Notes under the pieces: model-generated
Databases searched by the model: none
What the model saw: only the letters and a program-made list of their open reading frames with translations
What the model was told of the DNA's origin: nothing
Part shown: positions 24,176 to 36,457 of the stretch, in pieces
How positions within the stretch are numbered: position 1 is the first letter of the stretch
Layout: each line of letters opens with the position of its first letter
Assembly (NCBI GenBank): GCA_037074615.1
Contig: CM073522.1
Coordinates: 30,812,962 to 30,876,961 of the forward strand
From: Leucaena leucocephala
Taxonomy: Eukaryota; Streptophyta; Magnoliopsida; Fabales; Fabaceae
Length of the DNA stretch: 64,000 nt
Direction of reading: 5' to 3'
Program-made: the position numbers and the translations under genes

Positions 24176-24235
24176 TTCCTGATTCAATAGTGAGGCCCAA
24201 TGAATGCTGGGGCCCATTAGTTAGGGTGTGTTTGG

Positions 24236-25236
24236 TTTAGGTTCTAGAGAATAGATTTTGTATAAAAAGTGATTTCGAAGAAATAAAATAGTTTTCTCAT
24301 ATGCTTCTAGTGTCATAAAGTAATTTATAGTGTGTTTAGTACCCTAAAATATTTTCTTAGGTATGTTTAGTGTTTTAAAGTCATTTATGGTGTACCCTGT
24401 GTCTTGAAATATTTTCTCATGTGTTCTTATTACCTTAAAGTATTTTTTCAGATACATCTAGTGTCCTAAAGTAATTTATAGTGCAATTTCCTCCTCAAAT
24501 CATTTAAAATAATATAATCTCATCCACCTTAACAAAACGTTAATTTTGACTGTCAATGATGATTCAGCTCTATTTTAACCCTAAAAAAGTTGATTTAGCA
24601 AGATGATTTAAATCTCATGAATTCCTTTAGTGTCAATGTTTTCTTTTTTCTCTTTCTCTCTCCTTCACCCCTTCGTTCCATCTCAAACTTTATCCTTTCT
24701 TTCCTTTCACTCGTTATTTCTTTCCTTCTCCCTTCTTTCATACTGTCAATGTTATTTATCAGATATCGATGAACAATATGAAATAAAGAGAAATTTTAAT
24801 TTCTGTTCTAGAATTTTGAACAATATGAAAAAAAAGTTATGAATTATTTTACTTGCTTGTTAGAAATGTGCAAGGAAGAAGAAAAAAGAAAGCTCGAACA
24901 AGTGAAAAAAATGCCACGAATTATTTTACTCATATATAGACATTGAAGAATCTAGGAAAACAAACAAGGAAGAAAGTATTATATATCTTAAGACATTGGG
25001 TAAACCTAAGAAAATACTTTAGGGTATTAGAAGCACCTTAAATTATTTTAGGACATTAAGAGCACTTGAAAAAATAATTTAGGACACTGGACACTGAGCG
25101 CACCATAAATTACTTTAGGACACTAAGTACATATGATAAAATACTTTAAGACACTAGGTGTACTATAAATTATTTTATAACACTGGACTCACATGAGAAA
25201 ATACTTTAGAGCATTAGGCGCAACTCAAACCTAACA
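24236..25236. mobile_element. Foldback-type element with subrepeated inverted arms
   Basis: The left arm (about 24236-24530) is built of units of about 30 bp in two alternating forms, such as AGTGTCCTAAAGTAATTTAT and TTAAAGTATTTTCTCATGTG. The right arm (about 24985-25236) carries the same units as reverse complements (ATAAATTACTTTAGGACACT, CACATGAGAAAATACTTTAG). Outer ends read GGTTTAGGTTCTAG and CTCAAACCTAAC. The loop of about 450 bp has no conserved ORF. Long arms made of short direct repeats define the foldback class and differ from ordinary MITEs. No target duplication could be fixed. Confidence 0.7.
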
Positions 25237-25469
25237 TAAAATATGTTTTATAACATCATAGTAAATCATCTTTCAATACAATTGATATTATTATTACGTG
25301 CCCAAAAGTGATTATAAATTAACAATTAGATAATAAATAAAATATACTATTTATACTAAAGTATATCAGATGTGGCTTTTTGTTTAAAAAATATCAAATG
25401 GCCCTTATAAATTATCACACATTTCTCTTGCATCCTAAAACTTAAGCCACCTCTTCTGTGTCTTTTTTT

Positions 25470-27300
25470 TTATATACTATTGTTTTTTTTTCTTGGTAAA
25501 AAGGCAAAAGCCTTAAGACAAATAAATGACTAAATCAAAGGGGATTGCTTTGCTAATGCATCAGCCAGACCATTGCATTCTCTTCGTCTAAACTTTATTA
25601 TAACCTTCTACCTAAATGCTAAAACTCTCTTGATCTCTAGTAGTGTGGTAGAGCATATAGCCTTAATACCAACAGCATCTGATAAAGAATTAACTAGTAT
25701 TTTATTCTCAGATTCTAGGGCATTCTACTGCAAATGCCTATATAGCGAGAAAAACCAACAATCCAGTTCCCACCATTATCACACACAACTCCATCACAGG
25801 CTGCATACAGTGAGAGGACACTGATTTTACACTATCTACATTCAACTTGAAAATATTATGAGGGGCTAACATAAAATTAGTCTAATGGTATAAAACTCTA
25901 CTATATCATTCTGAGTCTTTAGTTCAATTTTTAGAGGAGATACCTATATTAAGAGGGGTAATTACAAACTTAAAAATAGATACTTGGTAATATGATTCCT
26001 TTAATAGTATAAAAAAATATTAAGTGGTTTTTGTCGAACCATAGACTTGTCATTAGCTGGGTCGCTGTAACTTGATCTCTTTTGAATATAAAAATTGTGG
26101 CGAATATTAAGAATAACAAAATCATTCCTCCATTGCCATAATTTCCATATTGCTAAGCCCCAAGTAAGACTCCAACATTGACTCAATCCTTCCCCAAGGA
26201 TTCTTTTCAGATTCATATCTACCCAATTTATAAGAGATGCTAAGAAAAATATCTGATGAGCAGAAGGCGGCTTTATAAGCAGCAACCATAACCTCTTCGC
26301 ATTGGACCAGCCACATAACGAAGAGCACTGAGACCACTTACTCCTCCACGAGTTAGTAGCTAATTTATTTTGCAAGACCAACCATATGAAATATCTAATT
26401 CTTTCTACCCCTTTCCACCTCCATATGAGTTTATAAGTGGACATGAGTCGAGCTTCTGTTCAAGGATATGGTAGGCAAGTTTAATGGAAAATCTACCAGC
26501 ACCACCACCAACATTAACAACAATAAGATCTTACTAGATGAAATCAGTTTCATGGATCACACGATGTTATTATACTTTATCAAAATCTAAATCCTAAGAT
26601 AAGTTGTTAACCAATAGATACTGCTCAACAATATCGTTGAGTGTTCTCTTTGGTATTCCTTTATCCCTTTTTAAAGCCTAACATTTACTACTATAAAATA
26701 TTTTTAGTCTTCTAGTAGTGCTGATAGAATTTTCTTTTAACTTTAGTACTTTCCTATACACCATTAGGTGATGATCGCCAAGTAATAATGTCATTACGCC
26801 TTTGTGGCATCGGAGGTATGATAGCAACAAGAGATTAAATTCTCTCATCTTGTACCAAGGCATTAAGTCTAGCGAAGTCCCATGTCCAATTGCTCACCCA
26901 ATCAGCAACCATAGAAGACTCCTCTGTACTTGTAAGAGGCCCTAAGCTAAGAATTTTATACACCTGCCATCCCTTATCCTCCACCTTGTTCCCTCTTCAA
27001 TAATATCCTTCTGTTGACATAAAATTCCATAACTGCCCTGCCATAGCTGTTAGAAGATTTTCTTCTTGTTTAAACATGTACTTATATACTGCCGCACATC
27101 TGCCCATAGACCCTTAGTCCCTGTGACAAGCTTGCAAGCAAGTTTAGCACCACATGCTCTATCATTTACTGATTGCGACTTCTTAAAGCCAAGACCACCA
27201 TAATCTTTCGGCCTCATTAATTTCTCCCATCCAACACAGGATGATATCCTCTGCCACCTCTTCTCTTTCTTGTTTCTATTCACATTTCTTGTTTCTGGTA
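25470..27300 (-). pseudogene. Decayed L1-type LINE ORF2 3' end (RT tail, zinc-binding, RNase H)
   Basis: On the minus strand the order is reverse transcriptase C-terminal tail (about 27283-27050: WEKLMRPKDYGGLGFKKSQS, KLVTGTKGLWADVRQ), the RT-associated zinc-binding region (about 26444-26110: WKGVERIRYFIWLVLQNKLA, then SNAKRLWLLLIKPPSAHQIF), and an RNase H C-terminus at about 25580-25540 (RECNGLADALAKQSP). An A-rich 3' end shows as T-runs at 25464-25497. Frameshifts and stops are frequent. Plant L1 elements carry exactly this RT-zf-RNase H order. An RTE tail interrupts it at 26497-26757. A second copy of the middle part is at 30223-31190. Confidence 0.85.
26497..26757 (-). mobile_element. Old 5'-truncated RTE tail nested in the LINE
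   Basis: Read on the minus strand, the segment matches the last part of the RTE copy ending at 39347: CCAAAGAGAACACTCAACGA, GGTTAACAACTTATC, TGATCCATGAAACTGATTTC, then a degenerate TTGTTGTTAATG tail. It splits the LINE zinc-binding region; the LINE frame resumes at about 26758. It is far more diverged than the two RTE copies at 36.4-41.9 kb and represents an older wave. Confidence 0.75.
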
Positions 27301-27339
27301 AATCACATAGAATACAGGGACCAGGGAAAAATATCTGTC

Positions 27340-28240
27340 TGTGTGACCAAGTTATTTTATTTATTCAATAACCGCAGTTTACCATGTGATTGATCATAGA
27401 CAACAGTTAGTGCCAAACCAACATCGTTGTTGTAGAAAAAACTTGCACATCTGCACTTGGGTGACATGAGTAACACCACTTCATTTTACAGATTAATCTG
27501 AAGAATAACTAAATGTTTCAAAAGGTATCACAGAAGATCTCCAAATAAGCAATACAAATCATATATCACTACAGACATAAATTAATACATAGTGTTCAAG
27601 CAGGATGAGCTACCATATGTTCCATCATATTAAGTAGTTAATGGTTATTGAAGTTAACATTTTGAGAAAGAACCAACAATGTCATTGCACCAAGCTACAG
27701 ACTGTAACTATAAATAAATAGCCCAAACAAAATATTGAAATTATGAATATGCCATCTGTTACTCCACTTTTCTGTTTCAATTTTATTTTTCATCAGCATA
27801 TGGAAGCTTTGCGATCAATGTTTCCCGTGAAAGCTCCCTCCTCAACAATGGCAATATATATCATACTTACCAAGAGTTATATTACATTTACTCATTTTTT
27901 TGGCCAATTCTTTTTGTCTTCTAAATAAATGCACAAGATGTCCAGCTTTCTTCCATTTGTATCAAATCTATCCTGCATGGCCTCATGTGCTGATCAAAAC
28001 AGATCCAACATAGACACTGCTATGGTGAAAGAAAGAACAACATGTGATAACTGGAGTGTTGCTATTTCAAATTCTTTATCTTATAATTAGGCATTAATCT
28101 CAATTTTTCTACGTAAACAGGCATCGAAATCAAGAATCAAAACAGCATTGATCATCAATATATGCAAGTGCGCGTACATCATAAATTTGCCAAAGCATAT
28201 GTATGGGGGCTATAAAGTAACAAAGACTAAGAGAGTCTAG
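27340..28240. repeat. Duplicated block, copy 1 (see also 31330-32230 and 43410-43660)
   Basis: The non-coding block starts with AGGGACCAGGGAAAAATATC and includes CATTTTACAGATTAATCTGA, AAATGTTTCAAAAGGTAT and CTGTTTCAATTTTATTTTTCATC. The same order of sentences recurs at 31330-32230, and its first third at 43410-43660. It leads into the minisatellite blocks. No conserved ORF. Confidence 0.7.
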
Positions 28241-30165
28241 GCTAAAGAGGAAAAGTACAGCACAACTTTTATAAACTTTAAGATTAGACATTAAATGATA
28301 TAGATGTCAATGAGCCTCGTAAAGTGCATTACATTTATAAGCTCAAATACAAAAGCAAGTACATCTACTTAGATAAAGAAAAGAGTCATTTCGCAAATAA
28401 ACCACCTATGCAATTCCGGAGGATCATAAGGCATGTAAGAAAAATTAAGGCAACCTTACATGCCAAGTTTAAGTCTATGAATTAATCTCAATTTTTCAAC
28501 ATTAGTAAGTAGACTTTGATCCAGATTTTCTCACATTCGTAAATAGGCACCAATCTTAATTTTCTTACAATTATAAATAGACATCAATCTCAATTTTTCC
28601 GCATTTGAAATTAGGCATCAATCTAAATTTTTTCCCATGCATAAATAGGCACAAATCTCAATTTTTCAACATTCGTAAAAAGGCATCAATCTCGAGTTGC
28701 CCACAGTTGTAAATAGGCATCAATCTCAATTTTCCTGCATTTGAAAATAGGCATCAATCTAAATTTTCCCAAATTCATAAATAGGCACTAATATCAATTT
28801 TCCAACATTCGTAAAGAGGCATCAATCTCCATTTGCTCACATTCTTAAATAGGCATTTATCTTGATTTTCCCACATTCGTAAATAGCATCAATCCATATT
28901 TTTTCACATTCAGAAATAGACACCAATCTCGATTTTCCTACATTCGTCAATAGATACCAATCACAATTCTACCATGTTTTTAAATAGGCACCAATCTTAA
29001 TTTTTCTACATTTGTAAATACGTACCAATCTCAATTTTCTCACAATCGTAAATAGGCATCAAATAATGCATCACTCGTCAATCTTTGCAATAGCGCATAC
29101 AAAGGAAATGTGCCAAAATATATCTAAGAGGGATATAAGTAGCAAAGACATAAAGAATCTAAGCTGAAGTGCAAAAGTAGACTCCTATATTTAAATTTAT
29201 ACACTTTAAGATTAGACATTAAATGATATAAATGTCAATAAGCCTGGTAGGAGTGTATTAGATTTACAAGCTCAAACACAAAAGCAAGCACATCTATTGG
29301 TAGGAGTGTATTAGATTTACAAGCTCAAACACAAAAGCAAGCACATCTATTTACATAAAAAAATGTATCATTTTGCAAATAAGCCACCTATGCAATTTCT
29401 AAGGCAGCTTTACATGCCAAGTTCAAGTCTCTGAATTAATCTCAATTTTCTTACATTAGTAAGTAGGCATCAATCTAAATTTTCTCATATTCGTATATAA
29501 GAAGCAATCTGTAGGCATTAGGCAACAATCTCAACTTTTCCATTCATAAATAGGCTTCAATGTAAATTTTCTAGCATCAGCAAATAGGCACCAATCTCAA
29601 TTTTCACACATATGCAAATAGGCACCAATCTCAATTTTCACACATATGCAAATAGGCACCAATCTCAATATTCTTACATTAGAAAATAGGCATCAAAATT
29701 AAGCATCAAATGATATATTGATCGTCAATCTTTGCAAGTGCATATACATCGGAAATTTGACAAAATATATGCAAGGGGGATATAAGCAACAAAGACAAGA
29801 AGAGTCTAAGCTGAAATGCAAAAGTAGACCCCTATATTTAAATTCTGCAGTTTAATATTAAGCACTAAATGATATAAATGTCAATAAGTCCCGTAAGAGT
29901 GTGTTAAATTTACAAGCTCAAATACAAAAAGCAAGTACATCTATTTACAAACAAGCCAACTATACAATTTTGAAGGATGATAAGGCATGCAAGAATAATT
30001 AAGGCAGATTCACATGCCAAGGTCAAGCCTCTAAATTAATCTCAATTTTCCAACGTTAGTAAGTAGGCATCAATCTAGATCTTCTCACATTCGTAAATAT
30101 GTATTAATCTCAATTTTCCCACAATATAAAGAGGCATCAATGTCAATTTTCTCACATGCATTTTA
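28241..30165. repeat. Composite 34-bp minisatellite, blocks 1-3
   Basis: A degenerate unit of about 34 bp (AGGCATCAATCTCAATTTTC then CCACATTCGTAAAT) is repeated many times at 28480-29060, 29440-29700 and 30035-30165. Between these arrays stands a conserved spacer with GCACTTTAAGATTAGACATTAAATGATAT-like and CTCAAATACAAAAGCAAGTAC sequences, so the whole forms a higher-order repeat of roughly 0.5-1 kb. At 29250-29350 a spacer piece of about 60 bp is itself duplicated in tandem. No coding potential. Further blocks lie at 32110-33485 and 43925-45420. Confidence 0.9.
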
Positions 30166-30169
30166 AGGC

Positions 30170-30222
30170 TAGGGTATAAAGGGAATAGCTTATACAGATA
30201 TCACAGCGTACCCATACATACC
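30170..30222 (-). pseudogene. Truncated CIPK kinase exon, partial copy
   Basis: The sequence ends CATACCTCATGCAACCTT, the complement of the exon end AAGGTTGCATGAG followed by donor GTATG, as in the fuller copies at 33553-33615 and 45488-45550. It is cut at 30222, where LINE sequence begins. So only the 3' end of the exon and the adjoining intron remain. Confidence 0.6.
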
Positions 30223-31190
30223 TCATGCAACCTTCCTCCATTGCCATAATTTCCATATTGCTAAGCCCCAAGTAAGATTCCAACCTCGTCTCAATCCTTC
30301 ACCAAGGTATCTTTTCAGATTCATATCTACCCAATTTATAAGAGATGCTAAGAAAAATATCTGATGAGCAGAAGGCGGCTTTATAAGCAGCAACCATAAC
30401 CTCTTTGCATAGGGACAGTCCCGCAAAATGTAAAGAGTATCTTCAACATCCTTTTGGCACCAATCACATAACGAAGAGCACTGAGATCACTTAATCCTCC
30501 ACAAATTAGTAGCTAATTTATTTTGGAAGATCAACCATATGAAATATCTAATTCTTTCTTCTCTCTTCCACTTCCATATGAGTTTATGAGTGGACTTATA
30601 ATAAGAGTCAAGATTCTGTTTAAGGATATAGTAGGCACTTTTAATGGAAAATTCACCATTAGGCATCGGAGGTATGAAAGCAAGAAGTGATTGAATTATC
30701 TCATCTTGTACCAAGCCATTAAGTCTAGCGAAGTCCCATGTCCCATTGCTCACCCAATCAGCAACCATAGAGGACTCCTCTGTACTTTTAGGAGGCCTTA
30801 AGCAAAGATATTTTATTCTGTTATTGTTATCCAACCAGTAATCGTCAAAGACTTTACACACCTGCCATCCCTTATCCACCACCTTATTCCCTCTTCAATA
30901 ATATCCTGCTGTTACAGATAAAATGCCATGACTGTGAGGCTCCTGCAGTTGCCGTTAGAAGATTTTCTTCTTGTTTAAACATACACTGCAGCACATCTGC
31001 CCATAGACCCTTAGTTCCTGTGACAAGTTTCCAAGCAAGTTCAGCACCACATGCTCTATTATTTACCATTTGCAACTTCCTAAAGCCAAGACCAACCATA
31101 ATCCTTCGGCCTCATTAATTTCTCCCATCCAACAGGATGATATCCTCCGCCACCTCTTCTCTTCTCTTTTTCTTTGCTAACAACTGCATT
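30223..31190 (-). pseudogene. Second decayed L1-type LINE ORF2 fragment
   Basis: Minus-strand frames include the RT tail (ACGAELAWKLVTGTKGLWAD, about 31099-30900) and the zinc-binding region (EESSMVADWVSNGTWDFARL, FSIKSAYYILKQNLDSYYK, KREERIRYFIWLIFQNKLA, about 30882-30487). The core ends with RLWLLLIKPPSAHQIFFLA down to 30223. The RNase H part is missing because the LINE is cut at 30222 against a CIPK exon remnant. The copy lacks a short piece of the zinc-binding region kept by copy 1 and has no RTE insertion, so it is not a simple late duplicate of copy 1. Confidence 0.85.
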
Positions 31191-31329
31191 TGAGGCAGAG
31201 ACAAGGGCTGCTTCCGCCTCTGCTAAAGCTTTCAATTAACTTTCTCATAGCAGCCTCGTAAATTACCTTCTCCTTCTTGTTTCTCGTAAATTACAAGTTC
31301 AAATGCCCATAGAATATAGGGACCAGGGA

Positions 31330-32230
31330 AAAATATGTCTGTGTTTATTTGTTCAAGAACTGCGCTTACCATGTGATAGATCATAGACAACAGTTAGTAC
31401 CAAACCAACATCGTTGTTGCAGAAAAAACTTGCATATCTGCACTTGGGTGGTGTAGCATTAGCACTGACACTAACACTACTTCATTTTACAGAATAATCT
31501 AAAGAAAAGCAAAATGTTTCAAAGGTATGACGAAGATCTCTAAACAAGCAATACCAATCCCGTATAAGCAGGATGAGCTACCATATGTTCCATCATATAA
31601 AATAGTTAATGGAGTTCAACATCATTGGTATTGAAGTTAAAAATTTGAAAAAGAACCAACAGTGTTATAATACCAAGCCAATAAACATCTAAACATAGAC
31701 TGTAACTATATATAAAATAGCCCAAACAAAATATTGAAATTATGAATTTGTAGGTTTATAAATTCCTCTAAAAGTCTGTTTCTCTACTTTTCTGTTTCAA
31801 TTTTATTTTTCATCCGCATTTGATTTTTTCTCACTATAGGATGGAAGCTTTGCTATCAAGGTTTCCAGCGAGAGCTACCTCCTCAACAATGGCAATATAT
31901 ATCATCCTCACCAAGAGTTATATTATATTTACTCATTTTTTTTGCCAATTCTTTTTGTCTCCTAAATAAATACACAAGAGGTGCAGCTTGCTTCCATCTG
32001 CATCAAATATATCCGGCATGACCTCATGTGCTGATCAAAACAGATCCAACATAGGCACTACTATGGATGAAAGAAACGACAACATGTGACAACTGGACAG
32101 TTGCTATTTCTAATTCTTTATCTCATAATTAGGCATCAATCTCAATTTTCCCATGTAAACAGGCAGTGAAATCAAGCATAAAACCACCATCGATAATCAA
32201 TGTTTTCAAGTGCGCGTACATCATAAATTT
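31330..32230. repeat. Duplicated block, copy 2
   Basis: It has the same order of sequence as 27340-28240, including GGGACCAGGGAAAAATATGT, CTTGCATATCTGCACTTGGG, CTGTTTCAATTTTATTTTTC and GTGCTGATCAAAACAGATCC, with many small indels. Like copy 1 it follows a LINE fragment on its left and leads into minisatellite on its right. That shows a segmental duplication of at least 2-3 kb. Confidence 0.75.
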
Positions 32231-33485
32231 GCCAATTAGCACCAATCTCAATTTTCCCACATTTGTAGATAGGCATTAATCTCAATTTTCCCACATTTGT
32301 AAATAGGCATCAAGAACAATTTTCTCACATTCGTAAATAGACATCAAATGATGCATTGATCATGAATCTTTGGAAGTGCGAATACATCGGAAATTTGACA
32401 AGATATATATAAGGGGGCTTTAGAGTAGCAAAGATATGGAGATTCTAAGCTGAAGAGCAAAAATAGACCCCTATATTTAAATTTATGCACTTTAAGATTA
32501 GGCATCAAATGATATAAATGTCAATGAGCCTTGTAGGAGTGCATTAAATATACAAGCTCAAATAAAAACGTGAGTACATCTTTTTACATAAAAAAAGTGT
32601 CCATTTGCAAATAAGTCATATGTGCAATTTTGAAGGATCATAAAGCATGCAAGAATAATCAAGGCAGCTTTTACATACTAAGTTCAAGCTTCTAAATGAA
32701 TCTCAATTCTCCTACATTATTAAGTAGGCATCAACCTATATTTTCCCACATTCGTAAAAAGGCACCAATCTCAACTTTCCCACATCTGTGAATAGGCATA
32801 AATATCAATTTTTCCACATTCATAAATAGGTATCAATCTATACTTTCCCACATTCATACATAAGCATACCAATCTCAATTTTCCCACAATTGTAAATAGG
32901 TATTAATCTCAATTTTGCCACAACTGTAAATAGGCATCAATCTCAATTTTCCCACAATTGTAAATAGGTATTAATCTCAATTTTCCTAAATCTGTGAATA
33001 GGTATCAATATCAATTTTCCCACATTCATAAATAGGTGTCAACTATACTTTCCCACATTCGTAAATAAGCATATCAATTTTCCCACAATATTGTAAGTAG
33101 GTATCAATAGCAATTTTCCCATAACTATAAATAGCCATCAATCTCAATTTTCCCACAATATCGTAAATAGGTATCAATTTCAATTTTCCTACAATAATAA
33201 ATAGGCATCAATCTCAATTTTCTCACAATCTCAAATAGGCATCAATCTCAATTTTCCAACATTAGTAGGCATCAATCTAGATTTTCCCACATTCATAAAT
33301 AGGCATCAATCTCAATTTTTCTACATTTGTAGATAGGCATCAACCTCAATTTTTCCACATTCATAAATAGGCATCAACCTCAATTTTCCCACATTCATAA
33401 ATAGGCATCAATCTCATTTTTCTCACATTCTTAAATAGGCATCGATCTCAATTTTTCCAAATTCGTAAATAAGGATCAAAATCAG
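32231..33485. repeat. Composite 34-bp minisatellite, block 4
   Basis: Unit arrays run from 32110 to 32345 and 32700 to 33485, separated by the conserved spacer (AGATTAGGCATCAAATGATA near 32492). Units near 33120-33420 are the closest to consensus. The array ends directly at the CIPK exon remnant (33553-33615) and would lie in the intron downstream of it on the minus strand. Confidence 0.9.
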
Positions 33486-33552
33486 GCATCATGCACTTTA
33501 AGAGTAGGGCAAAGGGAATAGTTTATACATATATCACAATGTGTATACATAC

Positions 33553-33615
33553 CTCATGCAACCTTACTATATTAGGATGCCTAACAATTTTCATAATGCA
33601 TATTTCTCTTTTAAT
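33553..33615 (-). pseudogene. CIPK protein kinase exon remnant (63 bp), copy 2
   Basis: On the minus strand it encodes IKREICIMKIVRHPNIVRLHE, the N-lobe segment of CBL-interacting protein kinases of the intron-rich clade, followed by donor GTATGT. The acceptor AG is lost (AT). The 63-nt length with both borders suggests a former internal exon. No other kinase exon (for example the HRD or DFG segments) was found nearby, so it cannot make a kinase. Confidence 0.8.
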
Positions 33616-34146
33616 ATGTTATAGCATTCAATTTTAATGGTTAATATGAAGAGCAAACTCAAATTCAATACTGACATGCATCAACGTTCTATTTCTATAT
33701 TACATGTGTTGTTAAGCACATGCAGCAAGCCTTTGATTGCAGATACCTCCTAAGATCCATTAAAAGCAACATTATCATAGGGAAAGAATTTTTCTGAGCT
33801 GACTGGAGGGACGTATGCTAATTATTGTAGAACAGTCATAAAAGCACCTTTAGCTGAGACAAGAAAATTAATGTACGTATCCATATGCCAGAAAGGGAGA
33901 TTAGAATCACTGGAATAAATGTGTAAGTGTCAGGGGAGGTATCCAAAATCAAATGAATGATAAATTTTCACAGGTTCACTTATATCCACAAAAATATCTG
34001 AGTACACACACACCATGATATACGTAACCATAGAAAGTTTATTTCCCAGGGATTAAGTTCATTGGTGTATTCATCTCAAAAGCGAATGATCATTATATAT
34101 TGGAACATAACAATAGAAGAGAATTTATTATGAAGGGTTAAAATAC

Positions 34147-34533
34147 CTGAATAGGAAGAGCATCCATATCAGCTCTTAAAGCAACAAAGGAAGGTCATCC
34201 GGGGCCTATATAGCCAAGAACACCAGTGACTGCAACTGGGTATTTATATGATATGCCCAACATATCAAGTTCTCGTCTAATCAGTTCACTATGAAATTCC
34301 TCACGATCCAATTCAGGATTCTCGTGAATCTTCCTTCCGATTTCGATAAAGTTCTCGTCTGATCAGTTCACTGGTGTGAAATTCCTCACGATCCAATTCA
34401 GGATTCTCATGAATCTTCCTTCCGATTTTGACCATTCAATCAAAAACGTCATGCTTCTTGGCAAAATGGAGATGAGTGTCGCAGTAAAAGAATGGTAGAT
34501 GATCATTATACTGACCCACCAGAAGAAACCCAT
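34147..34533 (-). pseudogene. ILR1-like IAA-amino-acid hydrolase first exon, broken
   Basis: On the minus strand a signal-peptide-like start, MGFFWWVSIMIIYHSF, begins at 34533 and is followed, after frame breaks, by KIHENPELDREEF and ELDMLGISYKYPVAVTGVLG, then PSFVALRADMDALPIQ before donor GT at 34146. These are the N-terminal motifs of M20-family IAA-amino-acid hydrolases, which release auxin from conjugates in the ER. A segment of about 84 bp with the HENPELDREE codons is present twice (about 34270-34353 and 34354-34430), and an in-frame stop follows GYIGPG. Later exons, including those with the metal-binding HACGHD motif, are absent. The duplication plus stops make it a pseudogene. Confidence 0.85.
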
Positions 34534-36457
34534 GATCGCTTTGCGGGTGAAGAGTAGGGGAAAGAAGTTACAGCCTGGTGCGAAAAGCCACGAGGGAAGA
34601 GAACTGTGATATAGCCGTTCGATATTCGATAAGTCAAGAAACAAATAAATTTACCCCACGCCCGCAAAGGTCGGCGCCTCAAATCGACCGTTGGAATTAG
34701 GGTTTTCTTGTTGGAGCTGTTAGCACGCTAATAGGGCGGCTCTTTGTTTTTATTGGCCGAATGGCGGTTCGAGGCAAAAATCTACAGATTGTAATATATT
34801 ATAAATAAAATTTAATTATAATTATAATTCTCAATAAAAAGAAAAGAAAGGCCTCTTTTGCAATTAAACCCATCCTTTTAAAATATGTTTAAATTAAATA
34901 TGAAAAATTAAAATTTTAATTAATTTTATTTTTATAACCATTATATTATTATCATTTATTTATTTAAGAACTTTACAACTCATGATATGTTTTGAAAAAA
35001 TATATATATTATTTTACTTTATTGTTACAAATAGGATTAATTAAATATAAATGAAAATTACTGTTCTAATGAAAACTAAATTAGAATCCTTTTTGTAAAA
35101 ATAAAGTATCATAAAACATTTTTTATAACATAATGGTAAATCTTCTTTCAATAAAAGTGATATTATTATTAAAAAGACCGAAAGCGATTATAAATTAACA
35201 AGTAGACAATAAATAAACATTCCATTTACACTAAATTATATTTGATATGGTTTTTGGTTTGAAAAATATCATTTGGCTCTTATAAATCATTACCACAGGA
35301 ATATACACACACACATATATATATCAGGAAAAGTTGAACAAAATAGTGGCAAAGAAGACATCAAATGGAAAAGAAACAGTTTACCTTTGATTTCAAAGAT
35401 TTGAGCTCATCAACTTTAGTGCCATTGTCCACCGTGTGCTCAGTAGAGTCACCCATACGCTGTTTCACCGCTGTTTCATCTACAAAGACATAGGGAGTCT
35501 AAGCTGAAGGGCAAATACAGACCCCCTAAAATTTCCAGCATTAAAACAAAAAAAAAACACTTCTTAACAAAAACTATAAGAAATAACTCTTAAATAAAAG
35601 AAACAGAATAACATGAAGTTTTTGGTGCTCAATCAATGAAAAAGGAACTTGCTGCAACAACCCTTCAATGGAGACAAAATAGCTCATGCTCTTGATCAAT
35701 TTTCAGCATATAATTATCACTCTTTTCCATATTTGACATGAAATCTTTGGCAGATGATAAAAGAATATAATCCAAAAAGTTCACCCTGTAAGCAACATTT
35801 TAAGCAAAAAAAAATAAAAATTAAACAATCAACCAATTTACCCAAAAAAAAATCATAATTTTAATGTGACGATCCCAATAAAAATTACAAAAATAAAAGA
35901 TAAATGAGAAAAAACCCGCATAACATTATCAAAAGGTTGGTACTCTCCACCACTTCTGCATAGCCTGGAATAGCCTGGCCTTAAGTTGATATCAGTTTAA
36001 GAAAAACAGGTGGGCCTGGGAGGGTTACCAACTAAAATAGAAACCTGTGAGCACTAGGATACCAAAACTTGAGCAAGAAGCAATAAAGCAAAACGTATGT
36101 ATATTGTCCAAATGACCTGTAACAACAAAGAGAAAAAGCAATGGCAACAGAAGAAAGTGAGCAGCAACATGAAAATAAAAATACACATCCGAGTCTTCAC
36201 CCGAGTCACGCGCACACAGAGTGTAAAGTAGTAATGACGAAAACTAAGCTTATCTAGGATAGCAGTTCTTTCATATAGAAACATCTAATTATTAGTCAAA
36301 TAAAATATTTACAGGCTTTTTGAAATGAAGGAAAGTCAACCGCAGCCAAGTCAAAAAGAAATCATGCACATGCTTAAATATAGGAAAAATACAGCTCGCT
36401 CACTTCTGATTAGTGTAGAAATGCTTGCCTCAGATATGCCCCGAATCCATGATCCCT
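34534..36457. other. Region without a recognised gene, with exon-like trace near 35400
   Basis: The stretch 34570-34740 resembles 46260-46430 (AAGAGAACTGTG, GTCGGCGCC/CTT, TTAGGGTTT) and may be an old promoter or leader of the duplicated fragment. On the minus strand at about 35456-35380 a frame MGDSTEHTVDNGTKVDELKS ends at a GT donor, exon-like but unrecognised. The remainder is AT-rich. Confidence 0.35.

Noticed and set aside
24630..24842. 70-codon ORF in the loop of the foldback element
   Set aside because: A Ser/Phe/Leu-rich product of a CT-rich tract, without coding features.
26122..26337. Second minus-strand ORF in the LINE remnant
   Set aside because: It is a frame-shifted overlap of the zinc-binding region, not a separate gene.
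28480..33485. CRISPR-like look of regularly repeated 34-bp units
   Set aside because: Units are contiguous and degenerate with no unique spacers between identical repeats, and the genome is a plant's; this is a minisatellite.
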